A stretch of DNA of 64,000 nt from Protopterus annectens (GCF_019279795.1 NC_056727.1:1204127222-1204191221); one strand, 5' to 3'. Positions 10,442 through 22,311 are shown, counted from the first letter of the stretch. Notes: a model not told the origin generated them from the sequence alone. Numbers and translations: made by a program.

Positions 10442-10534
10442 TATACATATTTAAACTTGAAAAATCCAACAGTTCAAAAACCAAAAAGGAACACCAGCTC
10501 GAACCAACTTCCAAAGACCACACTCGGACCAAAT

Positions 10535-10578
10535 AAACTTAGGGCTTTCATTCACTTTAATAATGTGAACTTCATCAG
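10535..10578 (-). ncRNA. Hammerhead ribozyme-like core in the Penelope arm (candidate)
   Basis: On the minus strand: CTGATGA (10578-10572), then AGTTCAC...GTGAAT forming a 5-bp stem II, GAA, and AGCCCT-A. Compared with the core at 691-729, stem III has one mismatch (AGCCCT against AGCGCT) while stem II is longer. All invariant core bases CUGAUGA and GAA are present. The right arm copy stops inside CTGAT at about 11215, so only the left arm keeps the motif. Confidence 0.45.
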
Positions 10579-10872
10579 AAAAAACATACATCAACCCACC
10601 CCTTCCTTTTATAATAAATTAAATTAAATAACAGGAAATGATGCAATGAAAAAATCATTGAAAAAATCATTAAAATTCTAAATCAAAACAAAAAAGACGT
10701 AAAAATATATACACATATATAACAATTAAACAATGAATCCTACTTGATGTCACTCAATCTGTTGTTTAATATGCGAGCACACTCTAGCTATAAAGAAAAA
10801 AGATAAGACCAATCTAGACATGCACTTTCTTGTACTGCATTCAAAAACTTTGAGTTTTTTGTTTTAGATAGT

Positions 10873-11013
10873 GTTGATAAAGTTTTACTAGCCGGGGATT
10901 TAAACAACAGATTGGAATGCAAAGAGGCATTTTGGCAGCTCCTATTTGGAGCGGACGTATCACCTGGCCTAAATGAAGTTATTAATTTGAAATGTTTTTT
11001 AATGTATAGATAA
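10873..11013 (+). pseudogene. Penelope ORF C-terminus (end of GIY-YIG endonuclease region)
   Basis: The last 46 codons read VDKVLLAGD, then ECKEAFWQLLFGADVSPGLN and a terminal LKCFL before the stop at 11011. The pattern (R/K)E..W.......P.GLNE at the extreme C-terminus is typical of Penelope-like proteins, after the GIY-YIG nuclease that nicks target DNA. Upstream reverse transcriptase is absent, lost by 5' truncation. The right inverted arm starts 15 bp downstream as the 3' UTR. Confidence 0.65.
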
Positions 11014-11233
11014 AGTATGTATGTTGAATTGAGTGACATCAAGTAGGATTCATTGTTTAATTGTTATATACGTGTATATATTTTTATGTCTTTTTGTTTT
11101 GATTTAGAATTTTAATGATTTTTTCAATGATTTTTTTCATTGCATCATTTCCTGTTATTTAATTTAATTTAATTTATTATAAAAGGAAGGGGTGGGTTGA
11201 TGTATATTTTTTCTGATAATGTATACATATTTA

Positions 11234-11574
11234 TCACAGAACATCCCATTTTAAGGTACTGCTGTCATGTATACCTGTGAAATGCTTTAACAAACATGCC
11301 CATGGCATCAGTATACTTCTAACTAATGCATACAGATAAAAAGTGTAAAAGTCTTTACTTCAGAGTTTCAATAATTACATTCCAGCATATGCAGTATTTA
11401 GCTTAAAAAATGCAAGCATACCTTCTCAAGTTTAGTAGTCCTCTGTGCAGATATATCCCAGAGTAAAAGCCTCTGTTTAGTTTTCTCCACATAAACAAGT
11501 CTCCTTACCTTCAGTTTGCCTAGATACATGGTTGCCTTTTTATATGGTGTAGATTCAGGGCTGTTAGCATGGTG
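11234..11574. other. No feature recognised
   Basis: AT-rich spacer between the Penelope-like insertion and the CR1 tail at 11575. Confidence 0.4.
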
Positions 11575-12141
11575 AAGATCACAAGATCACAGGATCATAG
11601 GAGGTTATTAGGCTAAAGACCCTAGGGCCATTACAAGCCTAGCCAAGGTTTACCCTTATTTCCACAATTAGCACCTATTGCCCCTGTCCAAGAGGGACAC
11701 AGGTGGAACCTCCAGAGCTGAATTTACGGTTACCCAACCAATCGTCCAGATTGCATTTGAAGAGAGCCAATGAGGTACTCTGCTTGACATGAAGTAGGAG
11801 TCTGTTACAAAGGTGTGGTAACCTCTGGGAGACAAATCTGTCCCTCCAGTAGGTTCTATTAATGTCACATACCAGGTTAAGGCCTTAAGAGCAAGTAACC
11901 CATGTACCATTTCACTTGCAGATATGCAGCATTTCCAATAAAGTGGGTCAAAGATGGCCTTATACGCAAGACAGAGATAATCTCTGAGTAGTCTGCATAA
12001 AACAGAATAAAGTGACAGTGATTTCAGATGATTTTCACAGATGATGAAGACCTTGAATTTTCCTTGTGAGGAACTTTTGTAGTCTATTCAATTGCTGGAT
12101 GTGCTTTGAAAGGTACATACCAAAAAGGACATTGTTTTCAA

Positions 12142-13418
12142 TTATTGGCCTGATGAGGAAGAATACAGGGAAGTTATAACTTCTTTTTTTTTTTTGGAGG
12201 CAAGGCCCTTATTTATAAGATGAGCAATATGGAATGCCTTTCTTACCACTGTGGAGACATGGTGATCAAAGGTAAGGTTGCTGTCAACCTGTGTACCCAG
12301 GTCTCTCACCACTGAGTGCCATGTTAGGGTGTTGTTATTGATGTGGTAGTTAGCAGGAACATTGCTCTTTCCAAAAGGAATGATAATACATTTTTTTGCA
12401 TTGAGTTTAAGGCCATGACTTTGGCACCAATCATTTGTTTGTGTAAGACCCTCTTGTAGGATGTTGACATCATTAGAAGATACTGTGAACACTCCCAGTT
12501 TGCAGTCATCAGCAACTTTTGACAGCTACAGACCTTTAGTTTTAGTTTATACTTCAGAGAAATAGATTCCAAACAGTAGAGATCCCAGGACTGATCCCTG
12601 TGGAACACCACTGTCTGAAACTCAAAAAATCTGTACAGTTGAGAGATATGCTGGTTACAGGTCTGCTGTTGGAGATGGATTCCCCTATTTTGACTATATG
12701 GGTTCTATCAGTGAGCAAGTTAGTGACCCATCTAACAATATAAGGGTTGAGACCTAGCTGTGTGAGTTTTTCAATGAAGCCTGAATGAAGGATAGTGTCA
12801 AAAGCCTTGGCTAAGTCTAGCTAGACTCTATACACAGATTTCCCCTCGTCCTAGACCTTGGTGACTGTCTCAAAGAAGTCCACCAGATTTAACAGGCATG
12901 ATCCAAATTGAGTAGGGTCAAGTGTTTGGAGATTACCTATATCTTTGTTGATAAGGTCCATGATGATTTGCTCCATGGCCTTGCAGATAAGGCTAGTCAG
13001 GCTAATAGGTCTGTAGTTCCTGGGGTCAGTGGAAGCACCACCTTTGTGCCTTTTTCCATTCCGCTGGGATGAAGCCGGTGCTTAGACTATGACTGAAAAG
13101 AGTTCCCAATGGTGTTGCTAATTCTTGTTTGAGCCCATGTAGTATGCATCCTGGGATGTAATCAGGTCCCATAGATGCTGTGTTTTTGACCTTAGAGAGG
13201 ATGTTAACGACTTGCTGTTTAGAGACACGAGGTAGAGGACAGGTGGTAGGGATGTCATGAGGTACATGTGGTGAGGACAGGGGAGTGAAGTTTTTACAGA
13301 ACCTGTCAGCTAACAGGTTTGCTTTGTCCACAGGCTCAGGATATGTGGTATCATTAACTACCAGTTTGGCACAAATCTGGGCCTTTCCTTTTAGGTTATG
13401 AATGTAATTAAAGAACAC
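12142..13418 (-). pseudogene. CR1 ORF2 reverse transcriptase, degenerate (copy b)
   Basis: Fragments in order on the minus strand: KAQICAKLVVNDTTYPEPVD (about 13380), KNTASMGPDYIPG (13180), a GSVEASTTFVPF-like shifted fingers block, FGSCLLNLVDFFETVT-like sequence at about 12890, an S-Q-SVLGSLLFGIYF-like block at about 12580, then NDWCQSHGLKLNAKK and VRDLGTQVDSNLTFDHHV (12300-12420) and the thumb to 12142. At least four frame changes separate them; the FADD region near 12500 is shifted. The usual role is target-primed reverse transcription. Confidence 0.8.
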
Positions 13419-13436
13419 CTTATAGCTGTTGTTAGT

Positions 13437-13829
13437 TCAGGAAGCTAATTTGGATTCATAGCTTGCTTTGGGAGGCTTCACAAGAAGTCTTATTTGCTCG
13501 CTTAAGCTGAGGAAGGAGTGTTTCCAGTTTAGGGCTCTCTCCCTCTTACTCTTAGACAGCAATTTCTTCCTCTTATTGTAAAGCCTGTTAATGGCAGTTG
13601 TCCTCCAGGCAGGTTTGCTCTTCTTTGAAGAGCTTGATTTGGTCCTATCAGGTACAGCTGAGTCAATGCAGTTATACAGGTGTTTGTACAAAGCACTGGT
13701 GTAGAACTCGGCATAGTTGCCAGTTCCAGCTGAGGGGGGAGGTGCAGTGAAGATATTTATACCATATGGTAAGAGGATTAAATTGGCTTTGGAGAAGTTT
13801 TTTAGTTTAGTTCTGCTAGGGTGGATCAT
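13437..13829 (-). pseudogene. CR1 ORF2 linker between endonuclease and RT (copy b)
   Basis: An open frame with ALYKHLYNCIDSAVPDRTK, then KPAWRTTAINRLYNKRKKLL, the conserved CR1 segment (W.T..I..LY..R..L). No catalytic role is known. It is separated from the endonuclease frame at 13865 by a shift, and from RT by a stop near 13437. Confidence 0.75.
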
Positions 13830-13864
13830 GTGTGAAAGTTACTTCGAATGAGACTGATTTGTGG

Positions 13865-14374
13865 TTAGATCTCACTAGAGAAAACCTCACAGTGGGGGTG
13901 CTTCAGTGGTTCTCCCATATAAGTAAGCACCAGATCCAGGATGTTGGCACCTGTTGTGGGAGTGTCAACCAGCTGGTCTAGGGCATTGGAGTTAACAAAG
14001 TTGAGGAACCTTTGGGCAAGTGAGTTTGAGGATGAGTAATTTACCCAGTCAATGGATGGGTAGTGAAAGTCACCCAAAACTATGGTGTTTGGATGTATCT
14101 TGATAGACTCGAGTAAATCCAAATAGACAGAATGGGTGTCCAGATTCATGCAGGGGTTCCTGTAGCTGGCAATTACTTGAATAAGTATCCCACCAACAGT
14201 TAATTGCACCTGACGTATCTCCAGAGAATCATACTGTTTAACCAGTCTGGAGGAGTATTTATCTTTAATGAATATTGAGACACTGCCTCCTTTAGTTTTC
14301 ACGTCTTCAGTTTGTGGTCTGAATCTGTGGAAGGAGGTGTAACCCAGAATGGCTAGGGTGTTCTCCACAGCCAT
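13865..14374 (-). pseudogene. CR1 ORF2 apurinic-like endonuclease, C-terminal two thirds (copy b)
   Basis: The frame contains GGSVSIFIKD (14280), IASYRNPCMN (14170), VLGDFHYPSIDW (14060; the usual GDFN is GDFH, a change at a catalytic-site Asn) and GANILDLVLT (13940). These are the middle and late blocks of the exonuclease-endonuclease-phosphatase fold that nicks target DNA. The first strands, with the Glu of the active site, lie in shifted sequence upstream of 14374. Confidence 0.8.
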
Positions 14375-14534
14375 GAATCACGTCTGTGTGACTGCACAAA
14401 TGTCTGCTTCTTCCAAGGTGAGGACTGCTTCCAGTGAGTGTACATGTTAAAACTCCTACCATTTAGCAGCATAAGCTTGAGGTTGTTTTTAGATGGAGTT
14501 TTTACATCAGGAATTTTGTCCCTTGAGACCCTGC

Positions 14535-15045
14535 CTAAAAAGGCACTATGGGGGTTGCAAGAGCCTTCGCTAGTAGCTGAAATCCCAGGGGTGACAGATG
14601 AAGACCATCTCTGGCAAAGCTTCGAGGTCTATCGACCATGTCATCACAGGCTGACATATACTGGATCTCCTTAGAATGACACCAGAAACTAAGCCAATTA
14701 TTGAAGTCAGTCATTTTCTGTTTGTATTGAGGCATCATCCTAGGTGAAGGTAAAATGCTTCTTAAGGCTAGGGACATATATGCTTGAGACACATAGTTCA
14801 AGAGCTCAGACATATCTGTCTTCATATAGTCCAGAGAATTATGTCTCAAGTAGTTCACACCAACATGGATTATGATGGAGTCATAACAGTACCTGTTGTT
14901 GAGAGACTTCAGTGCATGTATGATATGGCAGATCCTAACACTTGACAAACAGCTGACCATGACCTTTTTATTATCCAGCCTGGTGAGAGGGACATATGTT
15001 TGTTTCATGATGACATCACCTATGACTAATATGTTTGGTTTTGTG
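14535..15045 (-). pseudogene. CR1 ORF1 with SGNH/esterase domain (copy b)
   Basis: From about 15045 the minus strand reads NILVIGDVIMKQTYVPLTRL, then DSIIIHVGVNYLRHNS, then RPRSFARDGLHLSPLGFQLL. These are blocks I, III and V of the SGNH hydrolase/esterase found in CR1 ORF1. Block I is normally GDS; here the nucleophile Ser is Val (IGDV), while the D-x-x-H pair of block V is kept as DGLH. The open frame is 14535-15008 from its ATG, but the domain clearly starts earlier. Known: the esterase is a typical CR1 ORF1 feature of uncertain need. This copy would be catalytically dead. Confidence 0.8.
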
Positions 15046-15659
15046 TTTTGCCTTAAGGGTTTGACAGGTGGGACACTGGTGCATGAGCTATTATGTGTAT
15101 TGTGTTCTGCAGAGGAAGTATTATGTGTAGTGTGCCTGTGTTTGTGCTTGGGAGGTCAGTAAAAATATCAAGGAGTTTATTTAATAATCCTTAATAATGT
15201 GTTAGCGCCCTTGATTTTATGAGGAGCTGGCTACCTACTACATACACAGGGGCACGTTAGCTGCGCTTATTAAATTAACTATTCCTAAGTTCACTCTTTC
15301 AAATTTTCCTTAAACTTCCTTCCTAAAACTACTACTCCTCTCTAGCTTATCCTATAATTAAAAAGACCTCTACTACTTGACTCCAGTAGACTACTCTACT
15401 ACTATTCTTCATCTGATGTTTCTGTTTCTTGTTCACAGTACTTTCAAGTACTTTTTCTTGTTATAGATAGTACCCCAAAAATTTCACCCCCATTTAAGGC
15501 CCCCCCCATTTCCCAAATCTTTTGTCTATTTTTTCTAGCATTTCGAGGTATGCTTGTTCTAGTGCTGCTTCCTGCCCTCCTGGTGAACCTGGCTGTTGGA
15601 AATTATGGCAATGCTGATATCTGTATTAATGCACACAACTCTCTCTCCCCCAACCTCAC

Positions 15660-17890
15660 AATCTCCAAACCCAGAGAACTAACTGCACTATGATACTGCA
15701 ACTATTAAGACTGGGACTGAGAGAAGCAGGCAGGCAGGAGGGAGGGCCAGGTAGTAACACTAGGCTCAGGACCACATTCCACACCTAACATCACAACACA
15801 TACACATACACACATACAACACAAGACATCACACAATAAACAAAAAAAAGCAGGAAAAAACAGCACAAAAGAAAAAGCCCCACACCAGCAGACACAACAC
15901 CACCACCACAAACACCTCACAGTCAGGGTGTCAAACACACAGAGGTAAGGCACGGGTCACAGCCAGCAACCACAACACATGCCACCAGACACCACAGTCA
16001 CACTGAACTCATAGTCCAGCTCACCAGACTGTAGTCACCTCCAGACTGAGTAAGGAGAGCCGAGGGTAAGCTGCCTCACAACACCTAGAATCTCTCAACA
16101 GAGGGTACAACCTCCCTCAACAGCAGCTCAAAAATACTCAGCAGCTTGTCCACGCTCTGGTGTAAGCAACCAGAGACATATCTTGAGAGGACCACATGAG
16201 AGAGCTCCTTGAGATAGCCCAGGCTAGTATGATGAGGTACCTTGAGCAGTATCCCCACTTCACCTTCTACAGAGACACAGCCACAGACAACAAGACAGAT
16301 GCTCACAGCATTGGACAATTGGCTTAAACACTGGTCTGTTCAAAAGGGAATCCAGGCTCTGTCTGCCTGGGATTTTCACTGGGATGAGTTGCCTGTGCCC
16401 TGGGACGGGGCGGCTTGCACCTGACCCTGCCCGGATTCCCGGCTAGTGCCCTTTTTTTGCCACCCCATAGTGCCTTTTAGGCAAGGCTCAATTTTTAAAA
16501 AAGGGCCAAAACACACAAAAAAAAAAAAAACTAAGGGTAATGCTGCTCAATGCCAGGAAAGTCTAAATCTCATGCCGCTGCTCGAGGCCCTTTCTCAGTA
16601 TGGAGAACATAGATGTCTGTGCTGTGTGACAAACCTCAAAATGCTCTCCCGAGCACCCCCGCTCTCATTTTTACCTCATATCATGCGTTCGCACCCAAAA
16701 ATCAAAATAGGCCTCAATAAGGAGAAAGGTATCCATATTCAATAAGACACCCACACCAGACGCGATCCATATACGAGCCCACACGCATCCAACCATAGCC
16801 AAGACTGCTCTGCAAAGGAGCATGAGCAAAACCTTGCAATTAACCATACAGGCCACCCACACTTAAGGCCTTACCAATCCTGGCCTTCCTGAAAACAAAA
16901 CAGGATAAATGTACCACACACCACCATAATACATCATACTAACACCATCAACAAAGACCATATATAAATACCTAGCCAAAAAAGGCCAAATACCTCAAGA
17001 ACCCAAACTCAAATTGCCATGGAACAGGAAGTCACCATCCCACATCACCACAACACAACTAGATCACATCATACACGAACATGGGCTCAACCAGGATCAC
17101 GGAGGTGTACCCTTCATCACCCAAGGTGACCCCAGACTAGGTCCTCACCCCACCAATCCCACCCCACCTGAAATAAATAAAAAAGACCACAGTAAAATAA
17201 CAAAACCTCAAGACTTCACACTTCTAAAGACTAGTGTTCACTCCTTTAAAGCCCACTGCAACAGTACTCAAGCACAGTCAATGCCTCGTGACAAATGCCA
17301 CTTACCAGCACCCTTAATGGAATGCCTGGAATCAAAAACTTAAACCTAAACAAGGAGCAGGCAGGCAAAAGCAAAGTCTGGTGGACCCCAGCCATAAACA
17401 AACTCTACAACAAAAGGAAAGAGCTACTAAAGATAGAGGAAAAAAACAACAAAAAGGAAGAAAAGAAAAACTAAGACTAAAAAAAAAAACTTCCAAAGCA
17501 AGGTAAATCTTCCAATTTCAAAAACTAAAAAAAAATAAAAGAGCCATAAAAAGATCATCATAAAGCATTTGAAAATAGCAAAGACTCCCATAAGGCATTC
17601 TTAGCTAGTTCAAAAACTAGTTCAAATGATGTGAGAGATACTATACTGAAACACATACAATGTGCTGATTACTGAGATGCTCCCCAACTCCAAAAAAGGA
17701 TATCTATAACATAAAGAAACAAAATCCCCCCCACCCCCCAGCTCTCCCATATCTATACCAAAAGATTGCAGCAGATTGCAAAACCCAGCAGCCTCCAGAC
17801 CTGCTCTCCAAAGCAACCATGTCATCCATAAAAACTCAATGAGATTAAACCCCGTGTCCCCCACAGCTGTGCTGAATAGACCCTCAATTG
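15660..17890 (+). mobile_element. CR1 LINE, degenerate copy c1
   Basis: Plus-strand remnants: an ORF1 esterase C-terminus (LTALDNWLKHWSVQKGIQAL then SAWDFHWDELPVPWDGA, 16300-16420, with PIVPFRQGS to 16480), highly diverged endonuclease, then WWTPAINKLYNKRKELL at 17380-17430, the same linker as copy b. Long A-rich patches and stops break it. The 5' limit near 15660 and 3' limit near 17890 are approximate. Confidence 0.65.
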
Positions 17891-17899
17891 GGACAGAAA

Positions 17900-19345
17900 C
17901 CCACAGCTAGGACAGCTGTTTAATCAGCCACTCCATACCGTGATGCTGGGTGAGGTGCCCACAAACTACACAAGATGGCACCCCCCATAAAGATTTACCG
18001 CCCAGACATAGCCATGATGATACACATAGAAGACATGTTAAATGGATTAAAGGACCTGGCTTTGAAAAAATTTAGCAATTTGCTTTGAAATAATTATAGG
18101 GAATTTGACAAAAATAAAGGCAGATTTGAAATTTAAAAGGCAATACAGATTTCCTTGATGAGGATGAGGCCATCCATACAATCTCCCTAAAAGCTTAAGA
18201 GGACTAAACGACGGTCATTTAAAAACATATCAATCAAAATAGTATCATCAAATACATCAGTGACTTTGCCCACAGTGTCCAAGTTGAGCGACAGTGTGTC
18301 AGTGTCAAGTTCATCATCAGTGCTGCAAACTTGTTGCTGGTCCTGGTCAGTCGTGTTTGAGTGCCACCTACTCGGGGGTCAGTCCAAACTCTGTCTAGTT
18401 ATAGCTGACGGCCAGGGTGACTGACAGTGTTGCATTGCAAGTAAAAAGTATGCTGACAACCGCAGTAACAAAGGAATCTGACACACAGAAGCGGAGGAAG
18501 GGTGCCAGAGGCGCGGCCCTAACTAGAAAACGCCAAAAAAATCAATGCCGCTTCAAAAAGAAAATGCCAAAAACCCTAAACATCAACCAACTACCAAGAA
18601 CAAAAAATCCACAAAATCCAGTAGAACAGGCAGGACTACTTGGATGGGAGTTTGTCAGTACGACACCCATGTAGCTAAGTCATTCGACAGAGATTCTACT
18701 AAGGTAGACCTTAGGCCCACATTTAGTTCCCAGGTTATCATCAAGGGTTTCTCATCTAGATATCACCCCTTTACTCATCACTCCAGTACAATGATTCACC
18801 GTAATGTATAGGACAATTGACAACATCCCGACCCGACACTCACCATCTGAGAGACCAAAGTTATAAAGCCCACCAAAAGAAAACCTCAAGCAGCAATCTG
18901 GTCTCTCTTCAACTGTCTCCAAAGAACTCTGCTCAGCCAAAGCATAAACCTCTTGCTCATTGGAAGATTTGACCTCACAACAAACCCCAATGCAATTAAC
19001 AAGGGGATGAATATGCTAGACCTCAAAAATCCAGATCCATCAGAGCCACAAGCATGGAGACTCAGACCTTGACACGGGAGATCATCATCACCATGAAGGA
19101 GAATAAAAGACAACGAAGAGCGCAGATATGGCCTGGAACAAAATCCCTTGTTGACCAATGGATGGCCTGGGCCATGATCAGAGATTAGATTACCAAATGG
19201 AGCCTCCTCAGTGTCATAAAAAACAGAGGGTAGGTAGGTAAAGTTCTAAGTTCTCAGCATCAAAAAAGTGGCGAAAGGCGTTTAAGTAAAGTACTAGGGG
19301 CAAATGAAGCCACAAAAGCCTGTGAACCTATGAACCTATGAACCT
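17900..19345 (+). mobile_element. CR1 LINE, internally deleted copy c2
   Basis: Starts with an ORF1 N-terminus (ATG at about 17973: MAPPIKIYRPDIAMMIHIED, then LNGLKDLALKKFSN), followed by a basic ORF1 segment (18480-18600). From about 18640 it changes to late-RT sequence (VIIKGFSSRYH at 18740, like the LIMKGFTSRSK of copy a). A C-terminal scrap with LDLKNPDPSEPQA at 19020 and a CCTATGAA-type tail follows at 19320-19345. Endonuclease and most of RT are missing, so the copy joins the two ends of the element. Confidence 0.6.
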
Positions 19346-20021
19346 TGGAATTATCTTAGTGGTATTTAAGATGGATTACTGATTTTATTTTCACTACTTA
19401 AGTTTTTTTTTTTCATAGCATTTGCACAAGTAAAAATAGTTGACTGGTTCCTGTCCATTCCAAAATGGAGTTGTAAAGGTATAGCATGTGTATAGCAAAA
19501 GAGAAGATTTGGGTGATAGATGATTAGTAAAAGAAGATGGTGTGGTGGGGAGAGTGCAGGATATCCAACATGGAGGAAAAGAAGAGGTGAAAAATATGAT
19601 TGCTAAGGCTAGGTAAAACAGGATTCCAGACAGGTCTTGGGACTCTGGAGCTTAAGGAAGTAAATGCACAATTATAGATCATAACACTATATCCAGCCCC
19701 CAGCTTATCTATCCATTCATCCTTTATTAAAACCATTTATACAGGTAAGGGTTGTGGTGTTAGCAATCAAAGCAGGATAGACTAGACATCTGTATTTCCA
19801 GAAACAATCATCAGCCTAGTTTCAGTGTGCCCAAACTAACTCACCTGGCTCCTCTGAGCATGCTGGAGTAAAGCTGTACTCCTGAAAACTTTCCAGACTG
19901 CTGAATTCCTCTTTCTGACAGCAGACATTCAGCTGCCTTGCAAAAGAATCTCATGTCTCATACTTATATCAGTGATCTCATTCTGCAACATTACAAATAC
20001 TCTAAAACTCCTGTACAGAAT
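19346..20021. other. No feature recognised
   Basis: Spacer between two CR1 tails; no coding or RNA signal seen. Confidence 0.4.
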
Positions 20022-22200
20022 AGTTGCATAGGTTCATAGGTGTGTACTAGGTTAATGACCACAAAAGGCTTTTTAAGCCTAGCCATGCATCCCAAATCTC
20101 TGACAAGTTCAGGTACCCTTGATAAGTGTAAGCAGTGGCTTGGGAGATGGAACATTTACAGACTGTCTGTGTACACTAGAGACATAGGTGCCAAACCAGG
20201 GATGACTTTCCTGTTCCCCATCCAATTGCCCAAGTTATATTTGAATTGGTTCAGGAGGAGCTCTGCTTCACATGGATGAAAAGCATGTTCCAGAGAATGG
20301 ATAGTCTCTGAGTTACATACCTGTCTTTCCAGCAGGTCTTCTTTATATCACAGGCAAAGTTTAATTTTTTAGAATGGGTAGCTCTGGTGTTTTTTGCTTT
20401 GCAGATATTCAGGAGGTGCACCATGGGGGGGGGGGGGGTCTGACAATGCCTTGCATGCCAGGCATAGAGTTCCCTTCAACAGCCAGTAGGAGACAGAATA
20501 CAGGTATAGTGCCTTGAGGCACTCTGCACAGGACATATTACCTATGCTCTGTATTCTTTTAGTGAGGAACATCTGTGAACATTCCAATTGTTGGATGTGC
20601 CTGGTTAGGTACATACAAAAGGGGGCACTGTACTCGATGACAGGTCTGATGAATGCCAAATACAGTGGAACAGTGACCTCCTTGGACTTAGATGCTATAC
20701 TTTTGTTTATAAGTTGCACAATATAGAATGATTTCCTCACTACTGTAGACACTTGATGGTCAAAGGCTAGATTACTGTCTATGTCTGTCCCCAAGTCCCT
20801 GACTATGAGGTCAAGTCTTAGGGGTATGTTGTCAATCTGATAGTTACCAGGGGTGGATAACTTCCCAAAGGATGCTATTACGTATTTCTTGGCACTTAGT
20901 TTTAGTCCAAGGCTCTGACACCAGTTACTTGTCTGTGTCAGTCCTTTCTGGAGAACATTTGTATCAGTGGTGTATGCTATGACTGCACCTAATTTGCAAT
21001 CAATTGTGCATTTAGTTAGTAGTCTAGTAGGTTCTGTAGCTAGCCCACCTTTGTGCAGAGGGATGACTGTTACTATTCTCCATTTGTGAGGCACAAAGCC
21101 TGTTTGGAAGCTACAGTTAAACAGCATTACCAGATGTCCTGATAGGTCATGTTTCATGTTATTTAGAAGGTATCCTGGGATATTGTCTGGGCGCATTGAT
21201 GCAGTGTGCTTGGGCTTAGAGAGAGAATTAAGGACTTGTTCATTAGTGATAGTAGGAGCAATTATATTTGATTTTATTTCCTGAGATAAGGTTGATGGGG
21301 AGAGAGGGGGGTAAAGTTGGAGATGAATTTCTCAACCAGTAGGTTTGCTATATCTTCTGGCTCAGTATAGGTCGCTCCATTAACAATGAGCTCTGCACAC
21401 AATTGTGTATTGCCATTGAGGTTGCAAATATAGCTAAAGAATGCCTTGTAGTTGTGCTTGGCCTGGGAGGCAAAATTTACCTCAAATTTGGCTTTGATAG
21501 ACTTTATTTGTCCTCTGAGTTGTTTGTTTAGCTTACTGACAGTGGTTTTATTCTACTGGGTGCTACACCTCCTAATTTTGTCATTATTTTATTCATTCTG
21601 TTATACAGCCTATTGATGTTGGGATTCCACCAGGGTGGCTTGTTATTTGAGTTAGTTCTGTACTTCCTGGTGAGTACAGATGTCTCTCTGCAGCTATTAA
21701 CATGCTTATATATGATTTATGTGAACAGTTTTGTTTAGGCAGAAGTGTTTTTAGGGTTTATCGACGCTTGAAATTTTTCCAGGTAATCACTTAATAGTAG
21801 GCAGTTAGCCTTAGAGTATTTCCTGAATATTTCCAGGGATAGTTGGGGTTCCAGGTTTTATTTTTACTTCTAAGGAGACCACTTTGTGGTCTGACCTTAC
21901 TAGAGAAGACATTACACTAGGAGGTGTGCAGCACTCTTCCATATTAGTGAGGACCAGATCCAGTATGTTTGTACCCTTGGTCAGTGTACTGACAATCTGA
22001 TCCAGGGAATTTGTTTACAAAATCCAAGAATCTCTGTGCCTGTACATTTGGTGTCATATATGATTTAGAGTTAATAGTGAGGAAATTAAGGTCACTCATG
22101 AATATGGTATTGGGTTGGATGGTGAGTGTTTCTAATAAGTTTAAATACATGTTATAGGCATCCTGGGTCATAGAGGGGGACCTACAGTTTGCAAGGGCAG
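20022..22200 (-). mobile_element. CR1 LINE, 5'-truncated copy d
   Basis: The minus strand runs from an endonuclease fragment at 22171 to a tail with CCTATGAACCTATG at about 20022-20045, preceded by GGCTAGGCTTAAAAAGCC. 5' truncation near 22200. Confidence 0.85.
20369..22171 (-). pseudogene. CR1 ORF2 with the RT palm deleted (copy d)
   Basis: Open frame 20369-21196 keeps the fingers start (MRPDNIPGYLL, VIPLHKGGLATEP at 21060) and jumps directly to TIDCKLGAV (about 21000), then KGLTQTSNWCQSLGLKLSAK and the thumb. The sections with KAF...PH and GVPQGS..GP are missing, and the catalytic ADD is lost, although the frame stays open across the join. Upstream, 21200-21940 holds degenerate linker, and 21944-22171 an endonuclease remnant (LNLLETLTIQPNTIFMSDLN, where GDFN has become SDLN). 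Non-functional. Confidence 0.8.
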
Positions 22201-22311
22201 GGAGATGTCAAATTTTTTAAAGTGTTTTAGAACACAGAACCTTTTAAAAAATAGTGCAATCTTGTCATGTAGACTTAGCTAGTTATGTTTTAACAACTTA
22301 ACATTAAACAA

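Larger units (their letters stand above)
10442..11233 (+). mobile_element. Penelope-like retroelement insertion with inverted arms and 12-bp target duplication
   Basis: TATACATATTTA occurs at 10442-10453 and 11222-11233, so the insertion is 10454-11221. Arms at about 10565-10757 and 11029-11215 are inverted copies of about 190 bp at high identity. Between them is the C-terminal end of a Penelope ORF (10873-11013). Beyond the left arm is an extra segment with a hammerhead-like core (minus). Penelope-like elements are known for inverted or tandem terminal copies and truncated insertions, which fits. Confidence 0.8.
11575..15620 (-). mobile_element. CR1 LINE, long copy b with ORF1 and ORF2
   Basis: The minus strand runs from an ORF1-like start (about 15620) through esterase, endonuclease and reverse transcriptase to a 3' tail of ATCCTRTGATC units at 11575-11610. 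At about 4 kb it is the most complete CR1 here, but every domain is interrupted by stops or shifts. The immediate neighbour at 15.66 kb is a CR1 copy in the other orientation. Confidence 0.85.

Noticed and set aside
15705-15953. Cysteine-rich minus-strand open frame
   Set aside because: It is antisense to a CA-rich part of CR1 copy c1, with no recognised domain.
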